The translations under genes and the position numbers were made by a program. This document shows, in pieces, positions 20,309 to 27,076 of a stretch of DNA of 64,000 bases (position 1 is its first letter; the number at the start of each line of letters is the position of its first letter). A model generated the notes under the pieces. The model was not told the DNA's origin and did no database searches. It saw only the letters and a program-made list of their open reading frames with translations. This DNA is from Coprococcus sp. (GTDB lineage Bacteria > Bacillota > Clostridia > Lachnospirales > Lachnospiraceae), in contig JAAWDY010000067.1 of NCBI GenBank assembly GCA_022793995.1, positions 1 through 64,000 on the forward strand. The letters run 5' to 3'.

Positions 20309-21166
20309 TTACTGTAATAACTGCAGTACTCCCTGCGGAACCTGATTTGCCTGAGCAAGCATTGCCTGAGAAGCCTGAACCAGAATATTGTTCTTGGTGT
20401 AAGCCATCATTTCCTGAGCCATGTCTACGTCACGGATACGAGACTCAGCAGAAGAGATGTTCTCATGCTGAACACTCAAGTTGTTGATTGTGTGCTCCAG
20501 ACGGTTCTGTAATGCACCGAATGAAGAACGAACAGATGAGATAGCATCAATTGCACTATTGATAACACTAATAGCATCCTTAGCATCGGTTGCGCTTGTA
20601 ATATCAATAGCACTAACATCAATTGCTGTATCTACGCTACCATCCACCTTAATTCCAGCGATGTTACTTGAACTCATCTCTGCGAGAGTAACGCTCAGCT
20701 GATTATCAGTTGTTCCTTCCTCGCCGACATGTAATGCGATCGTATCTACATCGCCAGTAAACAATTTAGTTCCATTAAAATTAGCTGTTGCACCAATTCT
20801 ATCAATCTCTGCATTCAGAGCATTGATCTCCTTCTGCATCTCTTCACGGTTCTTCTGTGAATATGTTCCGTTCGCAGACTGTGTAGCCAGCTCAACCATA
20901 CGATTCAGCATAGAGTGAACTTCTGTCAAAGCGCCTTCAGCTGTCTGTACAAGAGATACACCGTCTTCCGCATTCTTCTTCGCTGTTGCGATACCTGTGA
21001 TCTGAGCACGCATCTTTTCAGAAATAGCAAGCCCTGCAGCGTCGTCGCCAGCGCGGTTAATTCTGTAACCAGAAGAAAGTTTTTCCAGGTTCTTTGTAAG
21101 AGATGAATTGTTGGTTGTTAAATTCCTGTGAGCGTTTAATGCTGTAATGTTATGTTGAATCCTCAT
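20309..21166 (-). CDS. hag: Flagellin
   Basis: This is the filament subunit of the bacterial flagellum, exported by the flagellar type III system. The 285-residue protein has the conserved N-terminal D0/D1 region (MRIQHNITALNAHRNL, LSSGYRINRAGDDAAGLAIS, and MLNRMVELATQSANGTYS near the region recognised by TLR5 in other flagellins), a short variable centre at about 140-205, and a conserved C-terminal D1/D0 region ending ANQVPQGVLQLLQ. The short centre indicates no large D2/D3 domains. The ATG follows AAGGAGG. A sigma-28-like promoter is at 21331-21356. It is placed unusually, inside the ribosomal/RNA polymerase gene region and far from the motility genes at 52-64 kb. Confidence 0.97.
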   Translation of the reverse strand: MRIQHNITALNAHRNLTTNNSSLTKNLEKLSSGYRINRAGDDAAGLAISEKMRAQITGIATAKKNAEDGVSLVQTAEGALTEVHSMLNRMVELATQSANGTYSQKNREEMQKEINALNAEIDRIGATANFNGTKLFTGDVDTIALHVGEEGTTDNQLSVTLAEMSSSNIAGIKVDGSVDTAIDVSAIDITSATDAKDAISVINSAIDAISSVRSSFGALQNRLEHTINNLSVQHENISSAESRIRDVDMAQEMMAYTKNNILVQASQAMLAQANQVPQGVLQLLQ

Positions 21167-21330
21167 AATTTTTCCTCCTTGAAATTCTGAGGGGAATTCC
21201 CTTTCCCCCGATTTTTAAAATGATTTTTGATACAAGTTTCAGTCCAGCCAAAATGCCTTTCCGGAAATGCCGGCAATTTTTTCAGGAAATACATCTGTTT
21301 TACTGTCCTGTAAACTTCTTGTCACTTATA

Positions 21331-21356
21331 TTATCGAAGCTTTCCCTGAGAACTTA
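21331..21356 (-). promoter_or_regulatory. Sigma-28 (SigD)-like promoter of flagellin
   Basis: On the minus strand TAAG (21353-21356) and TCGATAA (21331-21337) are separated by 15 bases, close to the SigD pattern TAAA-N15-CCGATAT. It predicts a leader of about 155 bases before flagellin; the leader contains a TGCC..GGCA hairpin and a GGGAATTCCC palindrome, which could host post-transcriptional control. That last point is inference. Confidence 0.65.
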
Positions 21357-21441
21357 AGTATTTTTTTTAACTTTTTTATATTTTTTCTGCTCCTCCTGTT
21401 AAACCGCTATCGTTTCTTAAGACACCCGCCATATCCGCCCC

Positions 21442-21627
21442 CTACTCTTTATGGAAGGTCGTCCCATTAAGGAACTCATATCCAGAACCGTCTTCCACTC
21501 CGTCTATCATAAATTGGTCGCCTTGCGGGATCATGGTCCACACTTGTTCTCCCTCAGATATAATGTGGTAAACTCCGTCCCGGATCTCGATACTGCTGTC
21601 CGCAGTAAAGGTAGGATTGTTTCTCAT
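21442..21627 (-). CDS. Small hypothetical open frame (doubtful)
   Basis: A 61-residue frame lies between the rplA terminator and the flagellin promoter. I do not recognise the sequence; it reads as an acidic beta-rich peptide ending NGTTFHKE. There is no ribosome-binding site before its ATG, which follows directly on the U-tract of the rplA terminator. It may be a remnant of a larger gene. No promoter is evident. Confidence 0.25.
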   Translation of the reverse strand: MRNNPTFTADSSIEIRDGVYHIISEGEQVWTMIPQGDQFMIDGVEDGSGYEFLNGTTFHKE

Positions 21628-21628
21628 A

Positions 21629-21674
21629 GGAAAAAGGAGCTTCCGGGAAACATTCGTTTTCCCGAAAACTCCTT
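21629..21674 (-). terminator. Intrinsic terminator of the rpmG-secE-nusG-rplK-rplA unit
   Basis: Minus-strand AAGGAGTTTTCGGGAAAAC and GTTTCCCGGAAGCTCCTT form a long stem with one small irregularity and a four-base loop, followed by TTTCC. It starts 15 bp after the rplA stop codon. Confidence 0.85.
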
Positions 21675-21689
21675 CATTACATTCCTAAA

Positions 21690-22382
21690 CTACGCAAGCT
21701 TCATAGGATTCATTTTCACGCCGGGTCCCATCGTGGACGTCAGGGTGACGCTTCTCAGGAACTGCCCCTTCAAAGCCGCCGGCCTTGCTTTATTAATTGC
21801 ATCAATAAGCGTCTGGAAGTTGTCCGCTAACTGTTCTTCTGTGAAAGAAGCCTTTCCTAATGGCACATGGATGATATTATTCCTGTCCAACCTGTACTCG
21901 ATCTTACCGGCTTTGATCTCGTTTATCGCCTTTGTCACGTCCATGGTTACCGTGCCGGCCTTCGGGTTTGGCATCAGGCCTTTTGGTCCAAGGATACGTC
22001 CCAGACGGCCTACAACGCCCATCATGTCCGGTGTCGCAACCACAACATCGTATTCAAACCAGTTCTCGTTCTGGATCTTCGGGATTAATTCTTCTGCCCC
22101 GACAAAATCCGCTCCTGCCGCTTTCGCTTCGTCTGCCTTTGCGTCCTTGGCAAACACAAGAATACGAACCTTTTTGCCAGTTCCGTGCGGAAGCACGACC
22201 GCGCCGCGGATCTGCTGGTCGGCATGACGTCCGTCGCACCCTGTCCTGATGTGCGCTTCGATCGTCTCGTCAAACTTTGCGGTCGCACATTTTTTCACCA
22301 GTGCGATCGCTTCCGCCTTGTCGTAGAGATTCATTCTGTCTACCTGCTTTGCGGCTTCTATATATTTCTTTCCTCTTTTCAT
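21690..22382 (-). CDS. rplA: 50S ribosomal protein L1
   Basis: L1 binds 23S rRNA at the mobile L1 stalk and assists E-site tRNA release. At 230 residues it has the family length. Recognisable segments are [16 protein letters not shown], the central PNPKAGTVT and the C-terminal [17 protein letters not shown] codon six bases upstream is in frame but too close to AGGAGG; the ATG at 22382 has 8-base spacing. It follows rplK by 70 bp. Confidence 0.98.
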   Translation of the reverse strand: MKRGKKYIEAAKQVDRMNLYDKAEAIALVKKCATAKFDETIEAHIRTGCDGRHADQQIRGAVVLPHGTGKKVRILVFAKDAKADEAKAAGADFVGAEELIPKIQNENWFEYDVVVATPDMMGVVGRLGRILGPKGLMPNPKAGTVTMDVTKAINEIKAGKIEYRLDRNNIIHVPLGKASFTEEQLADNFQTLIDAINKARPAALKGQFLRSVTLTSTMGPGVKMNPMKLA

Positions 22383-22452
22383 GTTCAATACCTCCTAGTG
22401 GTAATTACGGGATCTCCCTCCCACGTATTATTTACAGTTTCCAAATATCACT

Positions 22453-22881
22453 CTAAGCTTCCACAACCGTTACGCCCATACTGCGGCAAGTTCCCTCGAT
22501 CATGCTCATAGCCGCCTCAACGCTTGCAGCGTTCAGATCCGGCATCTTCAGCTCCGCGATTTCTTTCACCTGCGCTTTTGTGATCTTGGCAACCTTCGTC
22601 TTATTCGGTACGCCTGAACCAGACTTGATATTACATGCTTTCTTGATAAGCACTGCAGCCGGCGGCGTCTTTGTGATGAAGCTAAAGCTTCTGTCGCTGT
22701 AAACAGTGATAACGACAGGAATGACTAAATCTCCCTGGTCGGCTGTTCTTGCATTGAACTGTTTCGTAAATTCTACGATATTCACGCCATGCTGTCCAAG
22801 CGCCGGGCCTACCGGGGGAGCCGGAGTCGCTTTCCCGGCTGGAATCTGTAATTTGATATAACCTGAAACTTTTTTTGCCAT
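22453..22881 (-). CDS. rplK: 50S ribosomal protein L11
   Basis: L11 is part of the GTPase-associated centre and needed for the stringent response. The 142-residue protein has the N-terminal [20 protein letters not shown] segment with the conserved prolines, and the C-terminal rRNA-binding domain with the KSGSGVPNK loop and CRSMGV near the end. The ATG follows AAGGAGG. It sits between nusG and rplA in the usual order. Confidence 0.98.
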   Translation of the reverse strand: MAKKVSGYIKLQIPAGKATPAPPVGPALGQHGVNIVEFTKQFNARTADQGDLVIPVVITVYSDRSFSFITKTPPAAVLIKKACNIKSGSGVPNKTKVAKITKAQVKEIAELKMPDLNAASVEAAMSMIEGTCRSMGVTVVEA

Positions 22882-22950
22882 TTTAAAGTACCTCCTTGTG
22901 GTATTTGCGGGGATTTCCCTCCCACGTGTTCGTTATGCTTGTGCATAAAG

Positions 22951-23466
22951 TTACATTTTTTTGACTTCTGCGAAACTGATCTCTACCGGCGTTTCGCGGC
23001 CGAATAGCTCGACATTGATCGTCAGGCTTTGCTTCTGCATGTTAATGGACTGTACAACGCCAACGGTTCCTTCCCATGCTCCGGCGATCACTGTCACAAC
23101 GTCGCCGTCCGCAAAGTCTACGACGATATTCTCCCTCTTGATGCCGAGCGGCGCCATCTCTTCCTCTGTAAGCGGCACCGGCTTGGAACCCGGCCCTACG
23201 AATCCCGTCACACCCCTGGTATTCCTTACGACATACCAGGTATCGTCATTCATAATCATATGGATCAGGACATATCCCGGAAACATCTTCTTCTGCGACG
23301 CCTTCTGGACTCCGTTCTTTAATTCCACGACTTCCTGCATCGGCACCCGCACCTCCAGGATCTCTTCCTCAAGATGACGGTTCTCGATCGTCTTGTCAAT
23401 GTTGGCTTTTACCTTATTCTCATATCCCGAATAGGTATGCACCACATACCATTTTGCTTCTGCCAT
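22951..23466 (-). CDS. nusG: Transcription termination/antitermination protein NusG
   Basis: NusG binds RNA polymerase and modulates pausing and coupling with ribosomes. The 171-residue protein has the NGN domain (WYVVHTYSGYENKVKANI at the start, MFPGYVLIHM, WYVVRNTRGVTGFVG) and a C-terminal KOW domain (FADGDVVTVIAGAWEG). It is located between secE and rplK, 36 bp after secE. Confidence 0.98.
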   Translation of the reverse strand: MAEAKWYVVHTYSGYENKVKANIDKTIENRHLEEEILEVRVPMQEVVELKNGVQKASQKKMFPGYVLIHMIMNDDTWYVVRNTRGVTGFVGPGSKPVPLTEEEMAPLGIKRENIVVDFADGDVVTVIAGAWEGTVGVVQSINMQKQSLTINVELFGRETPVEISFAEVKKM

Positions 23467-23502
23467 AAACTCACCTTTCCTGCATCATCATTGATCAACG
23501 CT

Positions 23503-23703
23503 TTACTTAACCAATAAATCAATTCCGTATTTGACAAGGATATCAACGACCGTGATGATAAGTCCCATAACTACGGAAACGGATACGACTGCCGCTGTCT
23601 GTCTGGCAAGGGTGGTCCTGTCAGGCCAGATAATCTTTTTAAACTCCTGATTTACCCCTTTAAAAAAGGACTTCCCACGGGTTTTTTCCTTAGATTCTCC
23701 CAT
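23503..23703 (-). CDS. secE: Protein translocase subunit SecE
   Basis: SecE clamps the SecY channel of the general secretion pathway. At 66 residues it is the short Gram-positive form: an amphipathic cytoplasmic helix (FFKGVNQEFKKIIWPDRTTL, with the conserved WP) followed by one membrane helix (about residues 37-60). It lies between rpmG and nusG. Confidence 0.97.
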   Translation of the reverse strand: MGESKEKTRGKSFFKGVNQEFKKIIWPDRTTLARQTAAVVSVSVVMGLIITVVDILVKYGIDLLVK

Positions 23704-23727
23704 AACATTCCCCTTTCCCGTAAGCTG

Positions 23728-23877
23728 CTACTTCGTCTCCTTGTGCATTGTGTGTGATTTGCAGAATCTACAGTATTTCTTTGTCTCCATGCGTTCAGGA
23801 TGTGTCTTCTTATCCTTCGTCATATTGTAGTTTCGATGCTTACATTCTGTACATTCCAGTGTGATTCTTGTACGCAC
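23728..23877 (-). CDS. rpmG: 50S ribosomal protein L33
   Basis: A 49-residue protein read from the minus strand, beginning [17 protein letters not shown] and ending [19 protein letters not shown] plus MHKETK. It contains both CxxC pairs, so it is the zinc-binding (C+) form of L33. The start is GTG, with GAGGTGG about 6 bases before it. It is followed 24 bp later by secE, the standard order in Firmicutes. It was too short for a default open-frame search and was found by context. Confidence 0.95.
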   Translation of the reverse strand: MRTRITLECTECKHRNYNMTKDKKTHPERMETKKYCRFCKSHTMHKETK

Positions 23878-24003
23878 AACTTCCACCTCGCTTCTATGTT
23901 CTTATTTTTAGTTACATGACAGCTTGCGAGGCTGTCCGCAAAGCGGTTCTCAGACGGAAAACTCCTCCTTTTCAGAACGACTCTGCGTGTTAAAAATAGG
24001 CAT

Positions 24004-24076
24004 AAAAAAAAGACCTATCACTTCCATTCGCGAAGATAGTTTACCATACGCAAACGGTAAAGTCAAGGTCTTTTGC
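24004..24076 (-). terminator. Branched terminator after the lipoprotein gene, with embedded promoter
   Basis: On the minus strand AAAAGACCT and AGGTCTTTT form an outer stem around two inner hairpins (TTTACC..GGTAAA and CTATCTTC..GAAGTGATAG), followed by TTTTTTTT. It begins 40 bp after the stop codon at 24117. The rpmG promoter lies inside the structure. Confidence 0.75.
24038..24066 (-). promoter_or_regulatory. Sigma-A promoter of rpmG-secE-nusG-rplK-rplA
   Basis: Minus-strand TTGACT (24061-24066) and TAAACT (24038-24043) are separated by exactly 17 bases. The start would be near 24031, which makes the 3' half of the preceding terminator (hairpin plus U-tract) the first segment of the new transcript. 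The roughly 150-base leader also holds a GACAGC..GCTGTC hairpin. Confidence 0.75.
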
Positions 24077-24116
24077 ATTTTTTAAAAACAGTTGGAAACA
24101 GTCTCCGCAATATGGC

Positions 24117-25562
24117 TTAGAATTCCGTACAGGTAAGTACCATAGATACCACTTTTCCTGTAGACGCATCAAAATCAATCTCGCAGTATTTGTAAAAATC
24201 ATTCGGATCGCTCCAGGTATACATGTGCTGAGTCTCACCTTCGTAGACGTCCTCTGTTTCGCCGTAAATGGCAAGTACCTCTTCTTTCGTCATTCCCACC
24301 TGTACTCCACCTGGCAGAACGACCGTAAGGCCGCCGTAAGACAGATCGTAGTCCCCAATCGTGATCCCTGTCACCAGGCATTCATTCAACGGCAGGTCCG
24401 CGCTTCCTGAATTACTGATCTCAAACGCCACCTCGTTCCCCTTGTCGTCCATAAAGAATCCCAGCTCATAGTCTCCCGCGCTTACCACCGTATCCAAAGG
24501 CGTATAATCCGTATCCAACTTTATGCCTGCCTCTTCTACATCCGCGATCGTGCAGGGGAACGTAAGCACTTTATCATTGATCTCCACCGTATAACTGTCC
24601 CAGGTCGCGCCAAGCTCCGTGCTCTGGTCCGCCCTCTGCAGAGGTTCCCCGGACCCCAGAGATGCGCCTGTCCCTCCGCCAAGGCCGTTTTCCAGATCTT
24701 CTTCCAGGGCGTCTTCCAGATCTTCCGTCACATTGGTCGCGCTTTCCTTTACATTGGCCGGCACTTCGATCTTATCCGTCTTGTTAAACGACGTATATAA
24801 AATCTCCATATAATATTCATCCACCGTTACATCGCCCAATTCATTTCCACCGACTGCTCCAACCGCGTCCTTCATATCCATGTACATTCTGACCGGGAGG
24901 ATATCTTCTCTGGAAATGTCGATTGTACATGGGACTTCCATCTTCGCGATATCGTCTTCATCGATCAATTCCCCGACACCAAAGGAATCCAGGAAATCCT
25001 TATTCATGACGTCTTTGAAAATATCGCCTGTGATAACGCCCGTCAGCTCAAAACATTCCTTTCCTTCCACCTCCACAGGCTTTTCCGCCAGTTCAAATTG
25101 ATCCGCCAGCTTCGCAAGACTTTTCATTGTGTCCATGTCCTTAAAGTCAAAAGTCTGTCCCGCCGTATCTGTCTTGGAACGCATCCACTCGTTCATCAGG
25201 TTGATATACATGATGTCTTCACTATCTTCTTTTACCTGGTAAACCTCGATATCCGTCCCCATATCCAAACCGCTGATATTAATCTTGATTTCCCCGTCCA
25301 TATGAAGCTCCTGCGGATCCATGGTGCTTTCCATATCAATGTCTATACCCATCTCCATCTTGGAAGAGCCGTCCGACATTGACATCCCCATCTTAAGCGT
25401 TGCTTCTACCGCTTTCATATCTTTTGCATTTTCCTGCATATCCGCGAGCAGGTTCTGGGGCGTCGCCTTCTTCCCGCACCCTACCGCCGCAAACAGAACA
25501 ACCGCTGCCATCAGGAAAACGCCCGCTCTTCTAAACCGTCTGCCGTCCCTACCTTGTTTCAT
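24117..25562 (-). CDS. Secreted lipoprotein with BamE/SmpA-like C-terminal segment
   Basis: A membrane-anchored extracellular lipoprotein of unknown function. A signal peptide (about residues 8-28) ends in the lipobox FAAVGC, with Cys as the lipid-modified residue. The following 240 residues resemble the LolA/LppX-like domain found in Gram-positive lipoproteins (LLADMQENAKDMKAVEATLK start, many Met/Asp). A linker rich in Glu/Gly precedes a second region whose end, GVQVGMTKEEVLAIYGETED, resembles BamE/SmpA repeats. Two ATGs are adjacent; the second is 7 bases after AGGAGG and is chosen. The ribosome-binding site lies in the last codons of the Nudix-GNAT gene upstream, so the two are co-transcribed. 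Confidence 0.75.
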   Translation of the reverse strand: MKQGRDGRRFRRAGVFLMAAVVLFAAVGCGKKATPQNLLADMQENAKDMKAVEATLKMGMSMSDGSSKMEMGIDIDMESTMDPQELHMDGEIKINISGLDMGTDIEVYQVKEDSEDIMYINLMNEWMRSKTDTAGQTFDFKDMDTMKSLAKLADQFELAEKPVEVEGKECFELTGVITGDIFKDVMNKDFLDSFGVGELIDEDDIAKMEVPCTIDISREDILPVRMYMDMKDAVGAVGGNELGDVTVDEYYMEILYTSFNKTDKIEVPANVKESATNVTEDLEDALEEDLENGLGGGTGASLGSGEPLQRADQSTELGATWDSYTVEINDKVLTFPCTIADVEEAGIKLDTDYTPLDTVVSAGDYELGFFMDDKGNEVAFEISNSGSADLPLNECLVTGITIGDYDLSYGGLTVVLPGGVQVGMTKEEVLAIYGETEDVYEGETQHMYTWSDPNDFYKYCEIDFDASTGKVVSMVLTCTEF

Positions 25563-25566
25563 CATC

Positions 25567-26595
25567 CTACCTCCTATTTTGATCTCCTTTTTTTATTCTA
25601 CCACAAGATATTTCAAGAATCAATTTCTGCGTCGGATATCCTTTCGAAGATACGCTTAATTCTCCCTTTACGAATCCCATTTTTTCATAAAAGGCTCTGG
25701 GAACATCTCCCTTTGGATCTTCCTCCCGGAACGTTTCCACAGTGACGGGAAGGCTTTTATCCATCTCTGCAAGCATCTGCGCGAACATTCTTGACGCGAT
25801 CCGCCTGCGCCGGAATTCCGGGTGGACAGCCATACAGCTAAGTATATTGCTTTTTCTTGAGAACAAAAGGATTCCCACCACCATATTTCCAAATACTGCG
25901 CAGACCGCCGTTCCTCTTTCAATGTTCTTTATTACTGTATTTCTGTAATCCAACATCTTCTCCTTCGTTTCGAGTCCGGGAAAACCGTCCCGGACGATTT
26001 CCGCCAGATTCATCCAGGAATTAAGATGTTTTGCTTTGGCGTATCCAACCCTGATCTTTGAATTTTCATTGCGGTAAGTATCATACCAGGTATCAAGATC
26101 GAACAGCTTGTCCAGGAACCAATAAGGAACAAACGTACCTTCCTCCTGCATTCTTAAGATTTCCTCTTTCCCAGCCCATTTTACAGCCTGCACTTCCTCC
26201 TGTTGAAGTGTCAGTTCTGAGATCTCAACCTCCCGCCTCACTATGTAAAAATCGTCAAATCCCGCCGGAAATGTGATTGTAAAATCCGGTACCGCATCAG
26301 ATAAATCGATTTTCAGCCCCAGCTCTTCAAAAAGCTCCCTTTCCGCCGCCTGGCTGCTCGTATCCCCCGCTACTGCGGAGCCGCCTACCGTTAAGTCCCA
26401 CATGTTCGGCCATCCGTCTTTAAATGGCTGGCGGCGCTGTATGAGCATCTCATTTTTATTGTTTATAATACACACATGGATCGCAAGATGATAGTCTCCT
26501 TGGGGCATCTTTTCGCCCCTTACATGATATTTCCCCGTCTTGACGCGCTCCTTTGTATATACGTCCCATAATTCTGTCTTTTCTCTATTTTCCAT
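25567..26595 (-). CDS. Nudix hydrolase / GNAT acetyltransferase fusion
   Basis: The N-terminal half (about 1-175) is an IDI-like Nudix domain: the box GSAVAGDTSSQAAERELFEE plus LGL keeps REL-x-EE-x-G but has Asp where the consensus has the first Glu. The C-terminal half (about 200-335) is a GNAT domain with the acetyl-CoA loop region CMAVHPEFRRRRIASRMF and an AFYEKMGF motif. Substrates are unknown; such Nudix domains hydrolyse nucleoside-diphosphate-linked compounds. The open frame extends seven codons upstream through a TTG; the ATG at 26595 is chosen because it starts an ordinary MENREKTELWDVY N-terminus, although its GGAG is somewhat distant. It overlaps the lipoprotein's translation signal, indicating coupling. 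Confidence 0.85.
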   Translation of the reverse strand: MENREKTELWDVYTKERVKTGKYHVRGEKMPQGDYHLAIHVCIINNKNEMLIQRRQPFKDGWPNMWDLTVGGSAVAGDTSSQAAERELFEELGLKIDLSDAVPDFTITFPAGFDDFYIVRREVEISELTLQQEEVQAVKWAGKEEILRMQEEGTFVPYWFLDKLFDLDTWYDTYRNENSKIRVGYAKAKHLNSWMNLAEIVRDGFPGLETKEKMLDYRNTVIKNIERGTAVCAVFGNMVVGILLFSRKSNILSCMAVHPEFRRRRIASRMFAQMLAEMDKSLPVTVETFREEDPKGDVPRAFYEKMGFVKGELSVSSKGYPTQKLILEISCGRIKKGDQNRR

Positions 26596-26724
26596 ATTCA
26601 GTTCTTCCACTCCCAATAGAATAATAACTGTTCAGCAGGAACATTTTCCTTATATAGTATATCACCTTCGTTTTGATTTAACTATTACTATTTTATAACG
26701 AATCTCGATCCATTCTAACTATAT

Positions 26725-26871
26725 GTTACAATTCACGGCCTAACCGGCCGCGAATTGTAACGCATCCAGCCCATTGAAAAGTCGCCTGATGGCGAGGGGC
26801 TGGATGCCTGAAACCACTACTTTACTAACCGGATGCCTTGCAGCGGAGTGCAAGGCATCGTGAATAGTTAC
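26725..26871. mobile_element. MITE-like three-hairpin element, copy 2
   Basis: A 147-bp element almost identical to copy 1, with the same three hairpins and the same orientation on the plus strand. It is flanked by the 8-bp direct repeat AACTATAT (26717-26724 and 26872-26879). It lies in the 480-bp divergent spacer between the Nudix-GNAT gene and glnA, 45 bp upstream of the glnA promoter. Confidence 0.87.
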
Positions 26872-26915
26872 AACTATATTACTATTCCCATCAATATAGA
26901 ATATTTTATTTCAGT

Positions 26916-26944
26916 TTGATTGCAGCCCGCGGCTACGGTATGAT
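26916..26944 (+). promoter_or_regulatory. Sigma-A promoter of glnA
   Basis: TTGATT (26916-26921) and TATGAT (26939-26944) are separated by exactly 17 bases. The -10 box overlaps the start of bookended hairpin repeat C, so the repeat forms most of the roughly 125-base glnA leader. Confidence 0.7.
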
Positions 26945-27047
26945 ATACTTCATAAAACGCATCGCCGAATAGGCGATTCGGTTCACGAGTCCCGAGTGCG
27001 GCTGCATGAGGGATACTTTATAAAACGCATCGCCGGATAGGCGATTC
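26942..27047. repeat. Bookended hairpin repeat, copy C (glnA leader)
   Basis: Direct repeats 26942-26979 and 27011-27047 each carry the flank ACTT-ATAAAACGC and the hairpin ATCGCC-N5-GGCGAT. They bracket a spacer with CACGAGTCCCGAGTGCGG, whose reverse complement (GCACTCGGGACTCGTG) resembles the copy A and B spacers. The element is inverted relative to gene direction compared with copies A and B. Confidence 0.8.
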
Positions 27048-27076
27048 AGTGAAGGGGAAACGAAAGGAGAAAGACA

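Noticed and set aside
21451-22227. 258-codon plus-strand frame opposite rplA
   Set aside because: Antisense shadow of rplA; no start signal and Ser/Pro/Ala-rich composition typical of reversed ribosomal genes.
26942-27047. Riboswitch in the glnA leader
   Set aside because: The same hairpins occur before unrelated genes and do not match known glutamine or other riboswitch patterns; better explained as a dispersed repeat.
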